From: an uncultured Collinsella sp.
GTDB lineage: Bacteria > Actinomycetota > Coriobacteriia > Coriobacteriales > Coriobacteriaceae
Length of the DNA stretch: 64,000 nucleotides
Direction: 5' to 3'
NCBI GenBank assembly: GCA_934647195.1
Contig: CAKUFD010000004.1
Span: 62,001-126,000, forward strand
The notes beneath the pieces are model-generated. The model did no database searches. It saw only the letters and a list, made by a program, of their open reading frames with translations, and was not told the DNA's origin. Shown one piece after another: positions 35,802-43,735 of this stretch (positions are counted from its first letter, which is position 1; every line of letters begins with the position of its first letter). A program made the translations under genes and the position numbers.

Positions 35802-36335
35802 ATGTACGGCCCGCGTGCACATAACGTAACAATCGATGGCTTGGCACGGCTTATTTCGGGTGGAACCGTGCGTGTAGACGTGGAATGTGCCGCGCGTATC
35901 TTGGCTACGATCATGGAAGGCCATATCGAGGTGGGGGATGCCTCGCACTACATCTACCATTTTGCGCGCAAGCAGGGTTGGGATATTCCGGCCTATCCGC
36001 TCGCGGGGTGTGGCGAGATCAAACGCTTCTTTGCCGAGCAGGGTGTGAGCGATGTGCCTTCCTGGTATGTGAAGATCGGTGTCGATCCACAGCGTGCTAA
36101 GCGCCTGTACGGAAACACGCTGGTGGCGGTGTGCGGTGCGGACTATCGTCATGTTGCCTTTGTCTTGGATGGGCGCTATCACGCGCATGACGCGGGTTTC
36201 ACCGATCTTTTGCACAGCGGCGTGATCGAGAATATGGCCGCGCGTCCCAACACAACGCAGATGCTCGCGCAGCTTACGGACCGTATCCTCGCTTTTGAGC
36301 TTCATGGCGATACGGGCCGTCTTCCAACTTTTTAG
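35802..36335 (+). CDS. Hypothetical protein, function unknown
   Basis: A 177-residue soluble protein that I do not recognise. It has no signal peptide or membrane segment, three cysteines and several histidines without a recognisable metal motif. The first 60 residues look helical; the middle (WYVKIGVDPQRAKRLYGNTLV) is of mixed character. AGGGGAGG lies about 12 nt before the ATG, a long spacing. It is divergent from the 2-hydroxyacid dehydrogenase gene (76-bp spacer) and precedes metA by 128 bp in the same direction. Codon use resembles that of its neighbours. Confidence 0.6.
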   Translation: MYGPRAHNVTIDGLARLISGGTVRVDVECAARILATIMEGHIEVGDASHYIYHFARKQGWDIPAYPLAGCGEIKRFFAEQGVSDVPSWYVKIGVDPQRAKRLYGNTLVAVCGADYRHVAFVLDGRYHAHDAGFTDLLHSGVIENMAARPNTTQMLAQLTDRILAFELHGDTGRLPTF

Positions 36336-36463
36336 ATGCGACGCACGTGCAACGTTGACGGCGTTTATTTGACGCGTTGGGGTGCGCAGCGTGCGCGCCA
36401 CGGTACAATCAAAACCAATGCTGCGCGTGTCGCTGAGTGTGTGAGTGAAGGAGTGTGTGCGTC

Positions 36464-37384
36464 ATGCCGATTCGAATTCCTGATGCTCTGCCCGCAACCG
36501 AGATCCTCGAGGGCGAGAACATCTTTGTCATGACGGAGTTTCGTGCTCTCCATCAGGACATTCGTCCTTTGCGTGTGCTGATCTTGAACCTCATGCCCAC
36601 CAAGATCGCCACCGAGACGCAGCTTATGCGCAAGCTCTCCAATACGCCGTTGCAGATTCAGGTAGACCTGCTGCGCACCAAGAGCCACGAGGCGACGCAT
36701 GTATCGGCAGGGCATTTGGAGACGTTCTACCGTACCTTTGAGGACATCGAAAACGAGCATTACGACGGCCTGATTATTACCGGGGCCCCCGTGGAGCTCA
36801 TGGAGTTCGAAGAGGTGGATTACTGGGACGAGCTCTGCCGCATCATGGATTGGTCGAGCACGCATGTGCATTCCACGCTGCATATCTGTTGGGGCGCGCA
36901 GGCGGGCTTGTATTACCACTACGGTATTCAGAAGTATCGCCTGCCCAAAAAGGCATCGGGCGTTTTCGAGCATCGTTTGCTTAAGCCGAAAAGCCCACTT
37001 GTGAGGGGTTTCGACGACCGCTTCTATGCGGTTCATTCACGCAATACCGATGTGAGGATCGAAGACGTGGAGGCAGTGGATGATCTTGAGGTCGTTGCCG
37101 TGTCGGACGAGGTGGGCCTCTACATTGTGAAGTCGGTCGATAGCCGTCGCTTCTTCGTGTTTGGCCATCCCGAGTACGATACCGACACCCTCAAGCTCGA
37201 GTACGAGCGTGACCTCAAGCGCGGTATCGATCCTGAGATTCCAACGAACTACTTCCCGGACGACGACCCCACTCGCGCCCCGCTGAACGTCTGGCGCTCC
37301 CAGGCCCAGCTCCTCTACACTAACTGGCTAAACTACTACGTCTACCAGACCACTCCTTACGACCTGGAAAAGGTGGGCGAGTAA
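36464..37384 (+). CDS. metA: Homoserine O-acyltransferase MetA, predicted acetyl-CoA type
   Basis: A 306-residue MetA-family enzyme for the first committed step of methionine synthesis. The catalytic Cys142 (HICWGAQ), His235 and Glu237 (FGHPEYD) are in place. Residue 111 is Glu (GAPVELMEF); published work on this family links Glu111 to acetyl-CoA use and Gly111 to succinyl-CoA use, so O-acetylhomoserine is the predicted product despite the usual succinyltransferase label. The ATG at 36464 is preferred over a GTG nine bases earlier because GAAGGAG would be one nt from the latter. A 122-nt hairpin element begins 64 bp downstream. Confidence 0.93.
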   Translation: MPIRIPDALPATEILEGENIFVMTEFRALHQDIRPLRVLILNLMPTKIATETQLMRKLSNTPLQIQVDLLRTKSHEATHVSAGHLETFYRTFEDIENEHYDGLIITGAPVELMEFEEVDYWDELCRIMDWSSTHVHSTLHICWGAQAGLYYHYGIQKYRLPKKASGVFEHRLLKPKSPLVRGFDDRFYAVHSRNTDVRIEDVEAVDDLEVVAVSDEVGLYIVKSVDSRRFFVFGHPEYDTDTLKLEYERDLKRGIDPEIPTNYFPDDDPTRAPLNVWRSQAQLLYTNWLNYYVYQTTPYDLEKVGE

Positions 37385-37575
37385 ACTTCTGGGGCCGGCG
37401 ACTCTCCAAGGCGTACACCTGCAGGCAAGAGCGCGTCGCCCCGGCGTCCACGCACGGCCTTCCGCTGAAAACGTCCTCGACAAATGAATCCCCCACGCCC
37501 ATGCTCCTTCGGAGCTATGGGCGTGGGGGATTCTTGTCTGCGGAATGTTTTCAGCGGAAGGCCGTGCGTGGTCAT
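37357..37575 (-). CDS. Doubtful 72-codon ORF reading through hairpin copy A
   Basis: This ORF starts [16 protein letters not shown] and has AAGGGAG 7 nt before its ATG, which is the only reason to list it. It runs through the whole giant hairpin and into the end of metA on the opposite strand. Copy B gives the similar peptide [10 protein letters not shown] in one frame, as expected from the shared DNA. It may be an artefact of the repeat, or a leader region whose translation disrupts the hairpin. No function is claimed. Confidence 0.2.
   Translation of the reverse strand: MTTHGLPLKTFRRQESPTPIAPKEHGRGGFICRGRFQRKAVRGRRGDALLPAGVRLGESPAPEVYSPTFSRS
37397..37448. repeat. Left flank block shared by both hairpin elements
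   Basis: GGCGACTCTCCAAGGCG at 37397 has a matching GGCGACCCTCCAAAGCG at 38188. Both lie about 50 nt to the left of a giant hairpin and in the same orientation, with further similarity near GGCRTCCNCGC next to each hairpin. It shows that the duplicated unit is longer than the hairpin itself. Confidence 0.55.
37449..37570. repeat. Giant hairpin repeat element, copy A (122 nt)
   Basis: The outer 24 bases (37449-37472) pair perfectly with 37547-37570. A 13-nt internal loop on each side follows (GTCCTCGACAAAT and TTGTCTGCGGAAT). An inner 17-bp stem, GAATCCCCCACGCCCAT with its complement (37486-37502 and 37517-37533), leads to a GCTCC-TTC-GGAGC tip. The internal loops, GAATCCCCC and the tip recur in copy B in inverted order, while the outer and inner arm sequences differ but stay paired. 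No T-run follows, so it is not an ordinary terminator. Confidence 0.85.
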
Positions 37576-37616
37576 GGTGGTCTCCCTTGTGGTTGTGTCT
37601 CGTGGTCTCGTGGCGG

Positions 37617-37664
37617 CTAGGCGGCTGTCGTGTCGGCGTTCGTCGTTGTGGTATACTCGTTCAT
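37617..37664 (-). CDS. 15-codon micro-ORF with strong ribosome binding site
   Basis: Encodes MNEYTTTTNADTTAA. GAAAGGAAAAG lies directly upstream, and the ORF follows the 32-residue membrane peptide gene on the same strand by 157 bp. A 37-nt hairpin sits between them. Another well-placed ribosome binding site (for the ORF starting at 37575) occurs about 30 bp downstream, so it may be a leader peptide. Thr-rich content is notable, but no attenuation structure is proven. It could be a chance ORF. Confidence 0.3.
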   Translation of the reverse strand: MNEYTTTTNADTTAA

Positions 37665-37694
37665 GGTCTTTTCCTTTCTGTTTCGACTGTTGTT

Positions 37695-37731
37695 CTAGCT
37701 GGTAACCCTCGTGTCGAGTGCTACCAGCTAG
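37695..37731. repeat. Hairpin between the micro-ORFs
   Basis: CTAGCTGGTA pairs perfectly with TACCAGCTAG, enclosing a second CTCG/CGAG stem with a TGT loop. No T-run follows on either strand. It lies between the 32-residue peptide gene and the 15-codon ORF and could be an RNA structure in their transcript. Confidence 0.6.
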
Positions 37732-37821
37732 ACAAGGGCGGTTACCCGTTGCAGCGGGTGGCCGACTCGTTTACAACTTTTCGTGAGTTGGAGAGTGGCC
37801 GTTTCCGTTTCTCGGGGGCGG

Positions 37822-37920
37822 CTATTTCTTTCGGCGTCCGATGTCCTTACCGATTCGGTAGCCGAGTTCGATAGCTGCGATTATGAGCGCCAACAGGCTG
37901 ATAACTTGCGTAACGTCCAT
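37822..37920 (-). CDS. 32-residue membrane peptide, holin-like toxin type
   Basis: Encodes a peptide starting MDVTQVISLLALIIAAIELG and ending RIGKDIGRRKK: one membrane helix (residues about 5-22) and a basic tail. GGAGG lies 6-7 nt before the ATG, an ideal spacing. The layout resembles the short hydrophobic peptides annotated as putative holin-like or type I toxins (Fst/TxpA-like), where an antisense RNA silences translation; the antisense partner is not identified here. It could equally be a small membrane modulator. It is the best-supported coding sequence in the interval between the two inverted hairpin elements. Confidence 0.6.
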   Translation of the reverse strand: MDVTQVISLLALIIAAIELGYRIGKDIGRRKK

Positions 37921-38236
37921 GTCTGGACCTCCGTTCGTAGCGTTGAGTCGGCGCGGCCCTTGTCTCGATGGAAGCGCTCTGCCGTTGCGCTTCCGCCTTG
38001 CCCTATCCGGTTGGCGATTGCATCATGCAGAGGCGGCGCTGCTCCTCATACGCGCACCCAGCGGCCTGCTCTCATTTTCCTGCCGATACGAAATCAACGC
38101 TTCAACGCAAACCAACGGAACGATTTACCTTGCTTAACCATATGCACGAGAGCCAGGAGGCACGCTTCAAGCAAGTTTCCCAAGCCTGGCGACCCTCCAA
38201 AGCGCAACCCACGGGCGCGACCACGCCGCCCTGGCA
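37921..38236. other. Spacer between micro-ORFs and hairpin copy B
   Basis: No supported gene is seen. The plus-strand open frames are GC-rich shadows without ribosome binding sites. The minus strand should hold the promoter of the 32-residue peptide, but I found no convincing -35/-10 pair. The right part (from 38188) is the flank block shared with copy A. Confidence 0.4.
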
Positions 38237-38360
38237 TCCCCGCGCGGCTTGCCCCTGAAAACATTCCGCAGACAAGAATCCCCCTGCTCAAAGCTCCGAA
38301 GGAGCAAGAGCAGGGGGATTCATTTGTCGAGGACGTTTTCAGGGGCAAGCCGTGCGGGGA
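38237..38360. repeat. Giant hairpin repeat element, copy B (124 nt, core inverted)
   Basis: The outer 26 bases (38237-38262) pair with 38335-38360 with a single G-T wobble. Internal loops ATTCCGCAGACAA and ATTTGTCGAGGAC are the reverse complements of those of copy A, so the core is inverted. The inner stem GAATCCCCCTGCTC pairs over 14 bp with 38308-38321, capped by GCTCC-GAA-GGAGC. Arm sequences differ from copy A (GCCCC for TCCGC next to TGAAAAC), yet pairing is kept. It begins 23 bp beyond the thrB stop codon on that gene's 3' side. Confidence 0.85.
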
Positions 38361-38383
38361 CGCCCGCAACAAAGACACCGCGC

Positions 38384-39265
38384 CTACAGGTACTCGATTT
38401 GGGCGCCTTCCGTGTCGCACGTCAAAATATGCGTCTCGCACTCGGGGAAGCGTTCGCGCAGGCGAACCTGCAGGAACTTGGCCACGATGGTGTCGTCGGT
38501 CACGGCCATGAGGGTCGAGCCAGAGCCCGAGATCCACATGGTCTTGGCGCCGCCTGTCAGGCACGTCTCGCGAATGGCGTCGTAATCGGGGATGAGTGCG
38601 CGGCGATAGGGTTCCTGCAGACGGTCGTCGTTGGAGGCGGCGATCAGGTCGAGGTCGCCCATCTCGAGGCCACGCGTGAGTCCTGCGATGCGTCCCATCT
38701 GCCAGACGGCGGTAGACAGCGGTACCTCTTGCGGAACAACCTTGCGCGCGTCGCTCGTGTGCACCTCGTACGGCGGGATGATGGTGATAAAGCGCAGGCG
38801 CTCGCTCACGTCGTAGCGCAGGCAGCGGGGGAGCTCGCCTTCTGGTGTGAAGGAGCAGACGGCTGCGCCCAAGATGGCGGGCGCTACGTTGTCGGGATGG
38901 CCCTCGACGGCGGTGGCGATGGCTACGAGCTCCTCACGGGTGACGGTATGGCCGGTGAGTGCGGCGGCGCCCATGATGCCGGCGACCACGCAGGTGGAGC
39001 TTGAGCCCAGACCGCGGGCGACGGGTACTTCGGTGGAGATGTCGATGGAGACGGGGAACGTTTCCTCGCCCCACTCGGCAAGGGCATTCACAAAGCTCTC
39101 GTAAACAAGGTTGTCCTCGTTTTGGAACTGCTCGGGGCAACCCGTGATGGTGAGGGTCTCGGCGCGATCGAACGTGAAGTGCGAGTACAGCGAGACGGCC
39201 ATGCCCAGGGTATCGTAGCCGATGCCCAGGTTTGCGCTGGTGGCGGGTACCGTGATGCGGATCAT
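38384..39265 (-). CDS. thrB: Homoserine kinase
   Basis: A 293-residue GHMP kinase that phosphorylates homoserine to O-phosphohomoserine. The N-terminal VPATSANLGIGYDTLGMA and the phosphate loop PVARGLGSSSTCVVAG are diagnostic. The length is standard. It follows thrC by 6 bp on the minus strand, so the two form a thrC-thrB operon for the last two steps of threonine synthesis. Downstream lies giant hairpin copy B. Confidence 0.96.
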   Translation of the reverse strand: MIRITVPATSANLGIGYDTLGMAVSLYSHFTFDRAETLTITGCPEQFQNEDNLVYESFVNALAEWGEETFPVSIDISTEVPVARGLGSSSTCVVAGIMGAAALTGHTVTREELVAIATAVEGHPDNVAPAILGAAVCSFTPEGELPRCLRYDVSERLRFITIIPPYEVHTSDARKVVPQEVPLSTAVWQMGRIAGLTRGLEMGDLDLIAASNDDRLQEPYRRALIPDYDAIRETCLTGGAKTMWISGSGSTLMAVTDDTIVAKFLQVRLRERFPECETHILTCDTEGAQIEYL

Positions 39266-39271
39266 AGGAAC

Positions 39272-40786
39272 TTAGGCCTCCCCGGCGATGCGATTGGCGG
39301 CCTGCTCAACGTAGGAACCCATGTCGGCCACATCGACCACATCTTCAAAGCGCACGGGCTTGGTCTTGAGCTCGGCGAGCTGCGCGGGCGCGGTGGTGCC
39401 GGTGTGCTTGGCAAGCACCTCCATGCAGGCAAAATCGTCGGGCGGGCAGAAGAGGCCCAGCGCCTCGGCAACGGCCTTGGGGAACTTGTAGGGGCTTGCG
39501 GTGGAGAGCAGCACGCGGCAGGCGGTGCCCTCGACGGCGGCAGTTTGCTCCATCACGTGATAGCCGCAGGCGGTGTGCGGGTCGATTACGTAGCCGTTCT
39601 CGTCCCAGCAGCGACGAATGGCGGCTGCCACCTGGTCTTCGTCTGCCCAGCCGCCGTCAAAGACGGTGCGGATGCGCTCGAGAAGCTCGGCGGGAATCTG
39701 GTAGTTGCCCTCGTCGGTAAGCTTGGACATGAGGTCTGCCACAAGCTCGCAGTCGCCGTCTGCCAGGTAGTACAGCATGCGCTCGAGGTTCGAGGAGACT
39801 AGGATGTCCATGGAGGGAGAGGTGGTGGTGTAGAAGGGGCGCTTGCGGTCGTAGGTGCCGGTGGCCAGGAAGTCGGCCAGCACGTTGTTCTTGTCGGAGG
39901 CCACAAGGAGCTTTGCTACAGGCAGGCCCATGCGCTTGGCGTAGTAGCCGGCCAGGATGTCGCCAAAGTTGCCCGTGGGCACGCAGAACTCGACAGCGTC
40001 GCCAACTTGGATGGCGCCTGCGCGCAGCAGCTGCGCATAGGCGGCAAAGTAATAGACGACCTGCGGGACCAGACGACCCACGTTGATGGAGTTCGCGGAG
40101 GAAAGAATCGTGCCGCCCTGGGCCAGGCGCTCGCCCAGCTCCTTGTTCGCAAAGATTTGCTTGACGGCGGTCTGCGCGTCGTCAAAATTGCCGCGCACGG
40201 CGCAGACGGCGACGTTTGCGCCCTCCTGCGTGGACATCTGCAGATTCTGGACGTGGCTCACCTTGCCCTCGGGATAAAAGACGGTGATGCCGCAGCCCGG
40301 AGCGTCGGCGAATCCGGCAAGGGCGGCCTTGCCGGTGTCGCCCGAGGTGGCGGTGACGATCATGATGCTCTCGCCTTCGACGCCCGCGGTGCGCGCCATG
40401 AGGCGGGGGAGCATCTGCAGTGCGACGTCCTTGAATGCGTTCGTGGGGCCGCCAAAGAGCTCCATGACATAGGTGGGGGTGCCATCCGCGTTGGGTGCCT
40501 GGGAGAGGGGCACGAGCGGCGTCACTTCGCTCGAAGCGAAGGTGCCGGTGTACGCCTCGTCCACGCATGCGGCGATCTCGTCTGCGGAGTAATCGGGCAG
40601 AAGAGCTCCCATGACCTCACGTGCGAGCGTGGGGTAATCCTTGCCTGCCAGCGTGGAGATGTCGATGGTGGTGCCACCCAGGTCGTCGGACACAAACAGG
40701 CCGCCGTCCGGGGCGATGCCGCGGCGGATGGCCTCCTTGCTCGTAAAGGTTGGCGAAGCGGAACGTGTGCTATGGTAGAGACCCAT
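39272..40786 (-). CDS. thrC: Threonine synthase
   Basis: A 504-residue PLP enzyme converting O-phosphohomoserine to threonine. The N-terminal YHSTRSASPTFTSKEAI region, the PLP lysine in GGPTNAFKDVALQ, the TATSGDTGKAAL phosphate-binding block and CVPTGNFGDILAGYYAK identify the longer threonine synthase class (about 500 residues, like yeast and E. coli-type enzymes). It is the first gene of the thrC-thrB operon, divergent from lysC across a 232-bp spacer that should hold both promoters; no riboswitch or leader peptide was recognised there. Confidence 0.95.
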   Translation of the reverse strand: MGLYHSTRSASPTFTSKEAIRRGIAPDGGLFVSDDLGGTTIDISTLAGKDYPTLAREVMGALLPDYSADEIAACVDEAYTGTFASSEVTPLVPLSQAPNADGTPTYVMELFGGPTNAFKDVALQMLPRLMARTAGVEGESIMIVTATSGDTGKAALAGFADAPGCGITVFYPEGKVSHVQNLQMSTQEGANVAVCAVRGNFDDAQTAVKQIFANKELGERLAQGGTILSSANSINVGRLVPQVVYYFAAYAQLLRAGAIQVGDAVEFCVPTGNFGDILAGYYAKRMGLPVAKLLVASDKNNVLADFLATGTYDRKRPFYTTTSPSMDILVSSNLERMLYYLADGDCELVADLMSKLTDEGNYQIPAELLERIRTVFDGGWADEDQVAAAIRRCWDENGYVIDPHTACGYHVMEQTAAVEGTACRVLLSTASPYKFPKAVAEALGLFCPPDDFACMEVLAKHTGTTAPAQLAELKTKPVRFEDVVDVADMGSYVEQAANRIAGEA

Positions 40787-41018
40787 GTCGTCGACTCCTT
40801 GAAAGCCCAGGGCGTAACGTGTGCGCTCATGGTATCAGAAGCCTTTGGGCGCATGGAGCCGCAGCTCCCGGAGAACAGGCGCAGCACACAGGCCGTTTTT
40901 CTTTTGGAAACAATACAGATGCCCACGACAACATCCCAGGGTGTTTAGTAGACTTGCACCTACGATTATGGGCGCGTCGTCATTTGGTGCGTTCCTATCA
41001 GGAGGGTTTTTAGTTCGT

Positions 41019-42407
41019 ATGATCAAGATCGCTAAGTTTGGCGGCTCATCAGTCGCAGATGCCGAGCACTTCAAGAAAATCAAAGCAATCGTCGACGCCG
41101 ATCCAGCGCGCCGCTTTGTGGTGGTTTCTGCCTGCGGTCGTCGTTTTAAGGGCGACACCAAGGTGACCGACCTGCTTTATCTGGTGAGCGCACACGTCAA
41201 GTACCATGTGTCTTGCGAGGATCTGCTCAAGGATATCGGGCAGCGCTACTTTGATATTGCCGATGAGCTTGAGCTCGCCTATCCCATCCGCGAGGAGTTC
41301 GCGGCATTTGCCGAGCGTGCCAGCTCGGGCGGCTACTCCACCGAGGAGCTCGTAAGCCGTGGCGAGTACTTTACCGCTCGTCTGATGGCCGAGTACCTGG
41401 GCCTGCCGTTCTTGGACGCCTCGAAGGTCATCGCCTTCCATCATGACGGTACGCTCAGCATGAAGCGCACCGCGGAGCTGGTGGACGAGTACAGTCAGCA
41501 GGCCGGCTTCGTCATGCCCGGCTTCTACGGCGCTACGCGCGAAGGCCAGATCAAGCTGCTCGACCGCGGCGGCGGAGACATTTCCGGATCGATTCTCGCC
41601 AAGTGCCTGGGCGCCGATCTGTATGAGAACTGGACCGATGTGTCGGGCTTCTTCTCGGCCGATCCGCGCATCGTTCCCGAGGCGCAGCCTATCGCGCGCG
41701 TTACCTACGAGGAGCTGCGCGAGCTTTCCTACATGGGCGCGAGCGTTCTGCACGAGGAGGCCGTTTTCCCTGTGCGCGAGGCCGGCATCCCGCTCGTCAT
41801 CAAGAACACCAACGCTCCGCAAGACCCCGGCACCATCATTAGCGAGACTGCCGATGAGGGCGCAGCCGAGCCTCTTATCACTGGTGTGACCGGCAAACGC
41901 GGTTTCGTTGCCATCAATGTTGCTCGCGATCGTACCAAGCCACGCATCGGTTTTATGCGTCGTGCACTTTCCGTCTTCGAGCGCTATAACGTCTCGGTCG
42001 AGCATATGCCCACCGGTGTCGACCGTTTTGGCGCCGTTGTGCAGAAGGAAGACGTAAGCGATTCGCTCTACTCGCTTGTGGGTGATATCCAAAAGGAGGT
42101 GGAGCCGCTCGAGATCGAGGTCGTCGAGGGTCTGGCGCTCATCGCCACCGTTGGCCGCAACCTGCGCGGCCGTGCCGGCATCTCCGGTCACCTCTTTGGC
42201 ATGCTTGGCCAGGCAGGTGTGAGCGTGCGCATGATTTCGCAGAGCTGCGACGAGATCAATATCATCATCGGCGTGGACGAGAAGGATTTTGAGCTGGCCA
42301 TTCGCACCATCTACCGTGCGTTTTCCGACGAGAACGGCATCGTGAAGGTTGCCGATCTGGATGAGCCCTCGGCTATCGATCTGGGCTTGGCATCGCTTAC
42401 TAAATAG
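41019..42407 (+). CDS. lysC: Aspartokinase
   Basis: A 462-residue aspartate kinase opening the aspartate-family pathway. It begins IKIAKFGGSSVAD, with the catalytic region LDRGGGDISGSILA and SADPRIVPEA, and ends with two ACT domains (from about residue 310) for amino-acid feedback. It is a longer, monofunctional class rather than the alpha/beta-overlap type of many actinobacteria. AGGAGGG lies 12 nt before the chosen ATG, rather far, but no other in-frame start fits better. A terminator separates it from asd. Confidence 0.94.
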   Translation: MIKIAKFGGSSVADAEHFKKIKAIVDADPARRFVVVSACGRRFKGDTKVTDLLYLVSAHVKYHVSCEDLLKDIGQRYFDIADELELAYPIREEFAAFAERASSGGYSTEELVSRGEYFTARLMAEYLGLPFLDASKVIAFHHDGTLSMKRTAELVDEYSQQAGFVMPGFYGATREGQIKLLDRGGGDISGSILAKCLGADLYENWTDVSGFFSADPRIVPEAQPIARVTYEELRELSYMGASVLHEEAVFPVREAGIPLVIKNTNAPQDPGTIISETADEGAAEPLITGVTGKRGFVAINVARDRTKPRIGFMRRALSVFERYNVSVEHMPTGVDRFGAVVQKEDVSDSLYSLVGDIQKEVEPLEIEVVEGLALIATVGRNLRGRAGISGHLFGMLGQAGVSVRMISQSCDEINIIIGVDEKDFELAIRTIYRAFSDENGIVKVADLDEPSAIDLGLASLTK

Positions 42408-42477
42408 CGAGCGCCTTGGCTTTGAGGGAAATCCTATTCATCCTGTTGGTTGCGGGTTTCGTTTCGATTTCATTTCG

Positions 42478-42512
42478 ACGGAGTGGGCGTTGAGTCCACT
42501 CCGTTCTTGTAT
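42478..42512 (+). terminator. Intrinsic terminator between lysC and asd
   Basis: ACGGAGTGG pairs with CCACTCCGT around a 9-nt loop and is followed by TCTTGTAT. The T-tract is weak, so read-through into asd is possible. Confidence 0.7.
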
Positions 42513-42578
42513 AACAGGAAGACAATCGTTTGGCCTGCGTAGGTTGCAGGCGAAGAGCATGACCTAAAAGGGGGAAGC

Positions 42579-43607
42579 ATGAAACAGTACACGGTGGCTA
42601 TTTTGGGCGCGACGGGAGCCGTGGGCACTCAGATGCTCCAGTGTCTCGACGAGCAGGATTTCCCCGTGGGCAAGCTCAAGTTGCTGGCGAGCGCTCGTTC
42701 TGCCGGCAAGGCCGTTGAGTTTCGCGGCGAGCAGGTTGTGATCGAGGAGGCTTGTCCCGAGGCATTTGAGGGCTGCGATATCGTGCTCGGTGCTGTTGAG
42801 GACGATCTTGCCAAGGCGCTTTTGCCCGAGGCCGTGAAGCGCGGTGCTGTGGTTGTGGATAACTCCCATGCGTTCCGTCTCGATCCCGATGTGCCCCTGG
42901 TGGTGCCCGAGATCAACGCCGAGGACATCAAGTGGCACAAGGGCCTCATCGCCAATCCCAATTGCGCGACCATCATCGGCTTGGTGCCCACCTGGCCGCT
43001 TCATAAGCTTGCGGGCGTCAAGCGCATGGTTGTGAGCACATATCAGGCTGCTTCGGGCGCGGGCGTTCCGGGCATGCGCGAGCTTGAGGAGCAGCTTGCT
43101 GCCCTGGGCCGTGGCGAGCAGCTTCCCGATCCGCGCGCCTTTGCGGCGCAGCTTGCCAATAACCTCATTCCGCAGATCGGCGGCGTGAAGGAGGAGGGCT
43201 TTACCTCCGAGGAGATGAAGCTCCAAAACGAGGGCCGCAAGATCATGCATCTGCCCGAGCTGCGCGTGAACTGCACCTGCGTGCGCGTGCCGGTGCTGCG
43301 CTCGCACTCCGAGAGCATCACGCTCGAGTTTGAGCGCGACATCACGGTCGAAGAGGCTCGTGAGGCCCTTGCCGCCGCCCCTGGTGTCAAGCTGGTGGAC
43401 GACATGGATGCCGCCGATGCTCAGGATCGCTATCCCATGCCGCTCTTTACGAGCGATCAGGACCTGATTTGGGTTGGCCGTATTCGCCGCGACATTTCCA
43501 ACCCGGAAGCCGCGCGCGGCATCACCTTCTGGTGCTGTGGCGACCAGATTCGCAAGGGCGCTGCCACCAACGCTGTCCAGATTGCAAAGCTCCTTACGGA
43601 AGAGTAG
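42579..43607 (+). CDS. asd: Aspartate-semialdehyde dehydrogenase
   Basis: A 342-residue NADPH enzyme that reduces aspartyl phosphate to aspartate semialdehyde. It has the Rossmann start VAILGATGAVGTQML, the catalytic Cys in NPNCATI, the STYQAASGAG block and the His/Arg-containing ELRVNCTCVRVPV region. AAAAGGGGGAAG precedes the ATG. It follows lysC after a 171-bp spacer and ends at a strong terminator. With lysC, thrB, thrC and metA it supplies threonine, methionine, lysine and diaminopimelate precursors. Confidence 0.96.
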   Translation: MKQYTVAILGATGAVGTQMLQCLDEQDFPVGKLKLLASARSAGKAVEFRGEQVVIEEACPEAFEGCDIVLGAVEDDLAKALLPEAVKRGAVVVDNSHAFRLDPDVPLVVPEINAEDIKWHKGLIANPNCATIIGLVPTWPLHKLAGVKRMVVSTYQAASGAGVPGMRELEEQLAALGRGEQLPDPRAFAAQLANNLIPQIGGVKEEGFTSEEMKLQNEGRKIMHLPELRVNCTCVRVPVLRSHSESITLEFERDITVEEAREALAAAPGVKLVDDMDAADAQDRYPMPLFTSDQDLIWVGRIRRDISNPEAARGITFWCCGDQIRKGAATNAVQIAKLLTEE

Positions 43608-43644
43608 AGCACGAGCTTTCGACATACGCGATATCGCTGTGCGC

Positions 43645-43689
43645 AAAAGGCGCCTCAGTCGGGCATGTGCCCAGCTGAGGCGCCTTTTT
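43645..43689. terminator. Strong intrinsic terminator after asd
   Basis: AAAAGGCGCCTCAG pairs perfectly with CTGAGGCGCCTTTT, with an inner GGGC/GCCC stem and T5. It lies between convergent genes and has A- and T-tracts on opposite sides, so it can work both ways. Confidence 0.9.
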
Positions 43690-43735
43690 GGAGGATGGCA
43701 AAGGGTGTTTTTGGAGAGTCGTCACATGGTTAGGG

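Noticed and set aside
36369..36409. Sigma-70 promoter for metA (TTGACG and TACAAT)
   Set aside because: The two boxes are about 29 bp apart, far from the usual 16-18 bp spacing.
37449..38360. IS element or integron-like cassette bounded by the two hairpins
   Set aside because: No transposase, recombinase or target-site duplication was found. The hairpins lack IS-type termini, so only a non-autonomous element remains possible.
37783..38511. 242-codon plus-strand ORF across the hairpin island
   Set aside because: It crosses hairpin copy B and enters thrB in antisense, has no ribosome binding site and mixed low-complexity composition.
40787..41018. Lysine riboswitch or threonine leader in the thrC-lysC spacer
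   Set aside because: No conserved riboswitch core or Thr/Ile-rich leader peptide with a terminator could be recognised.
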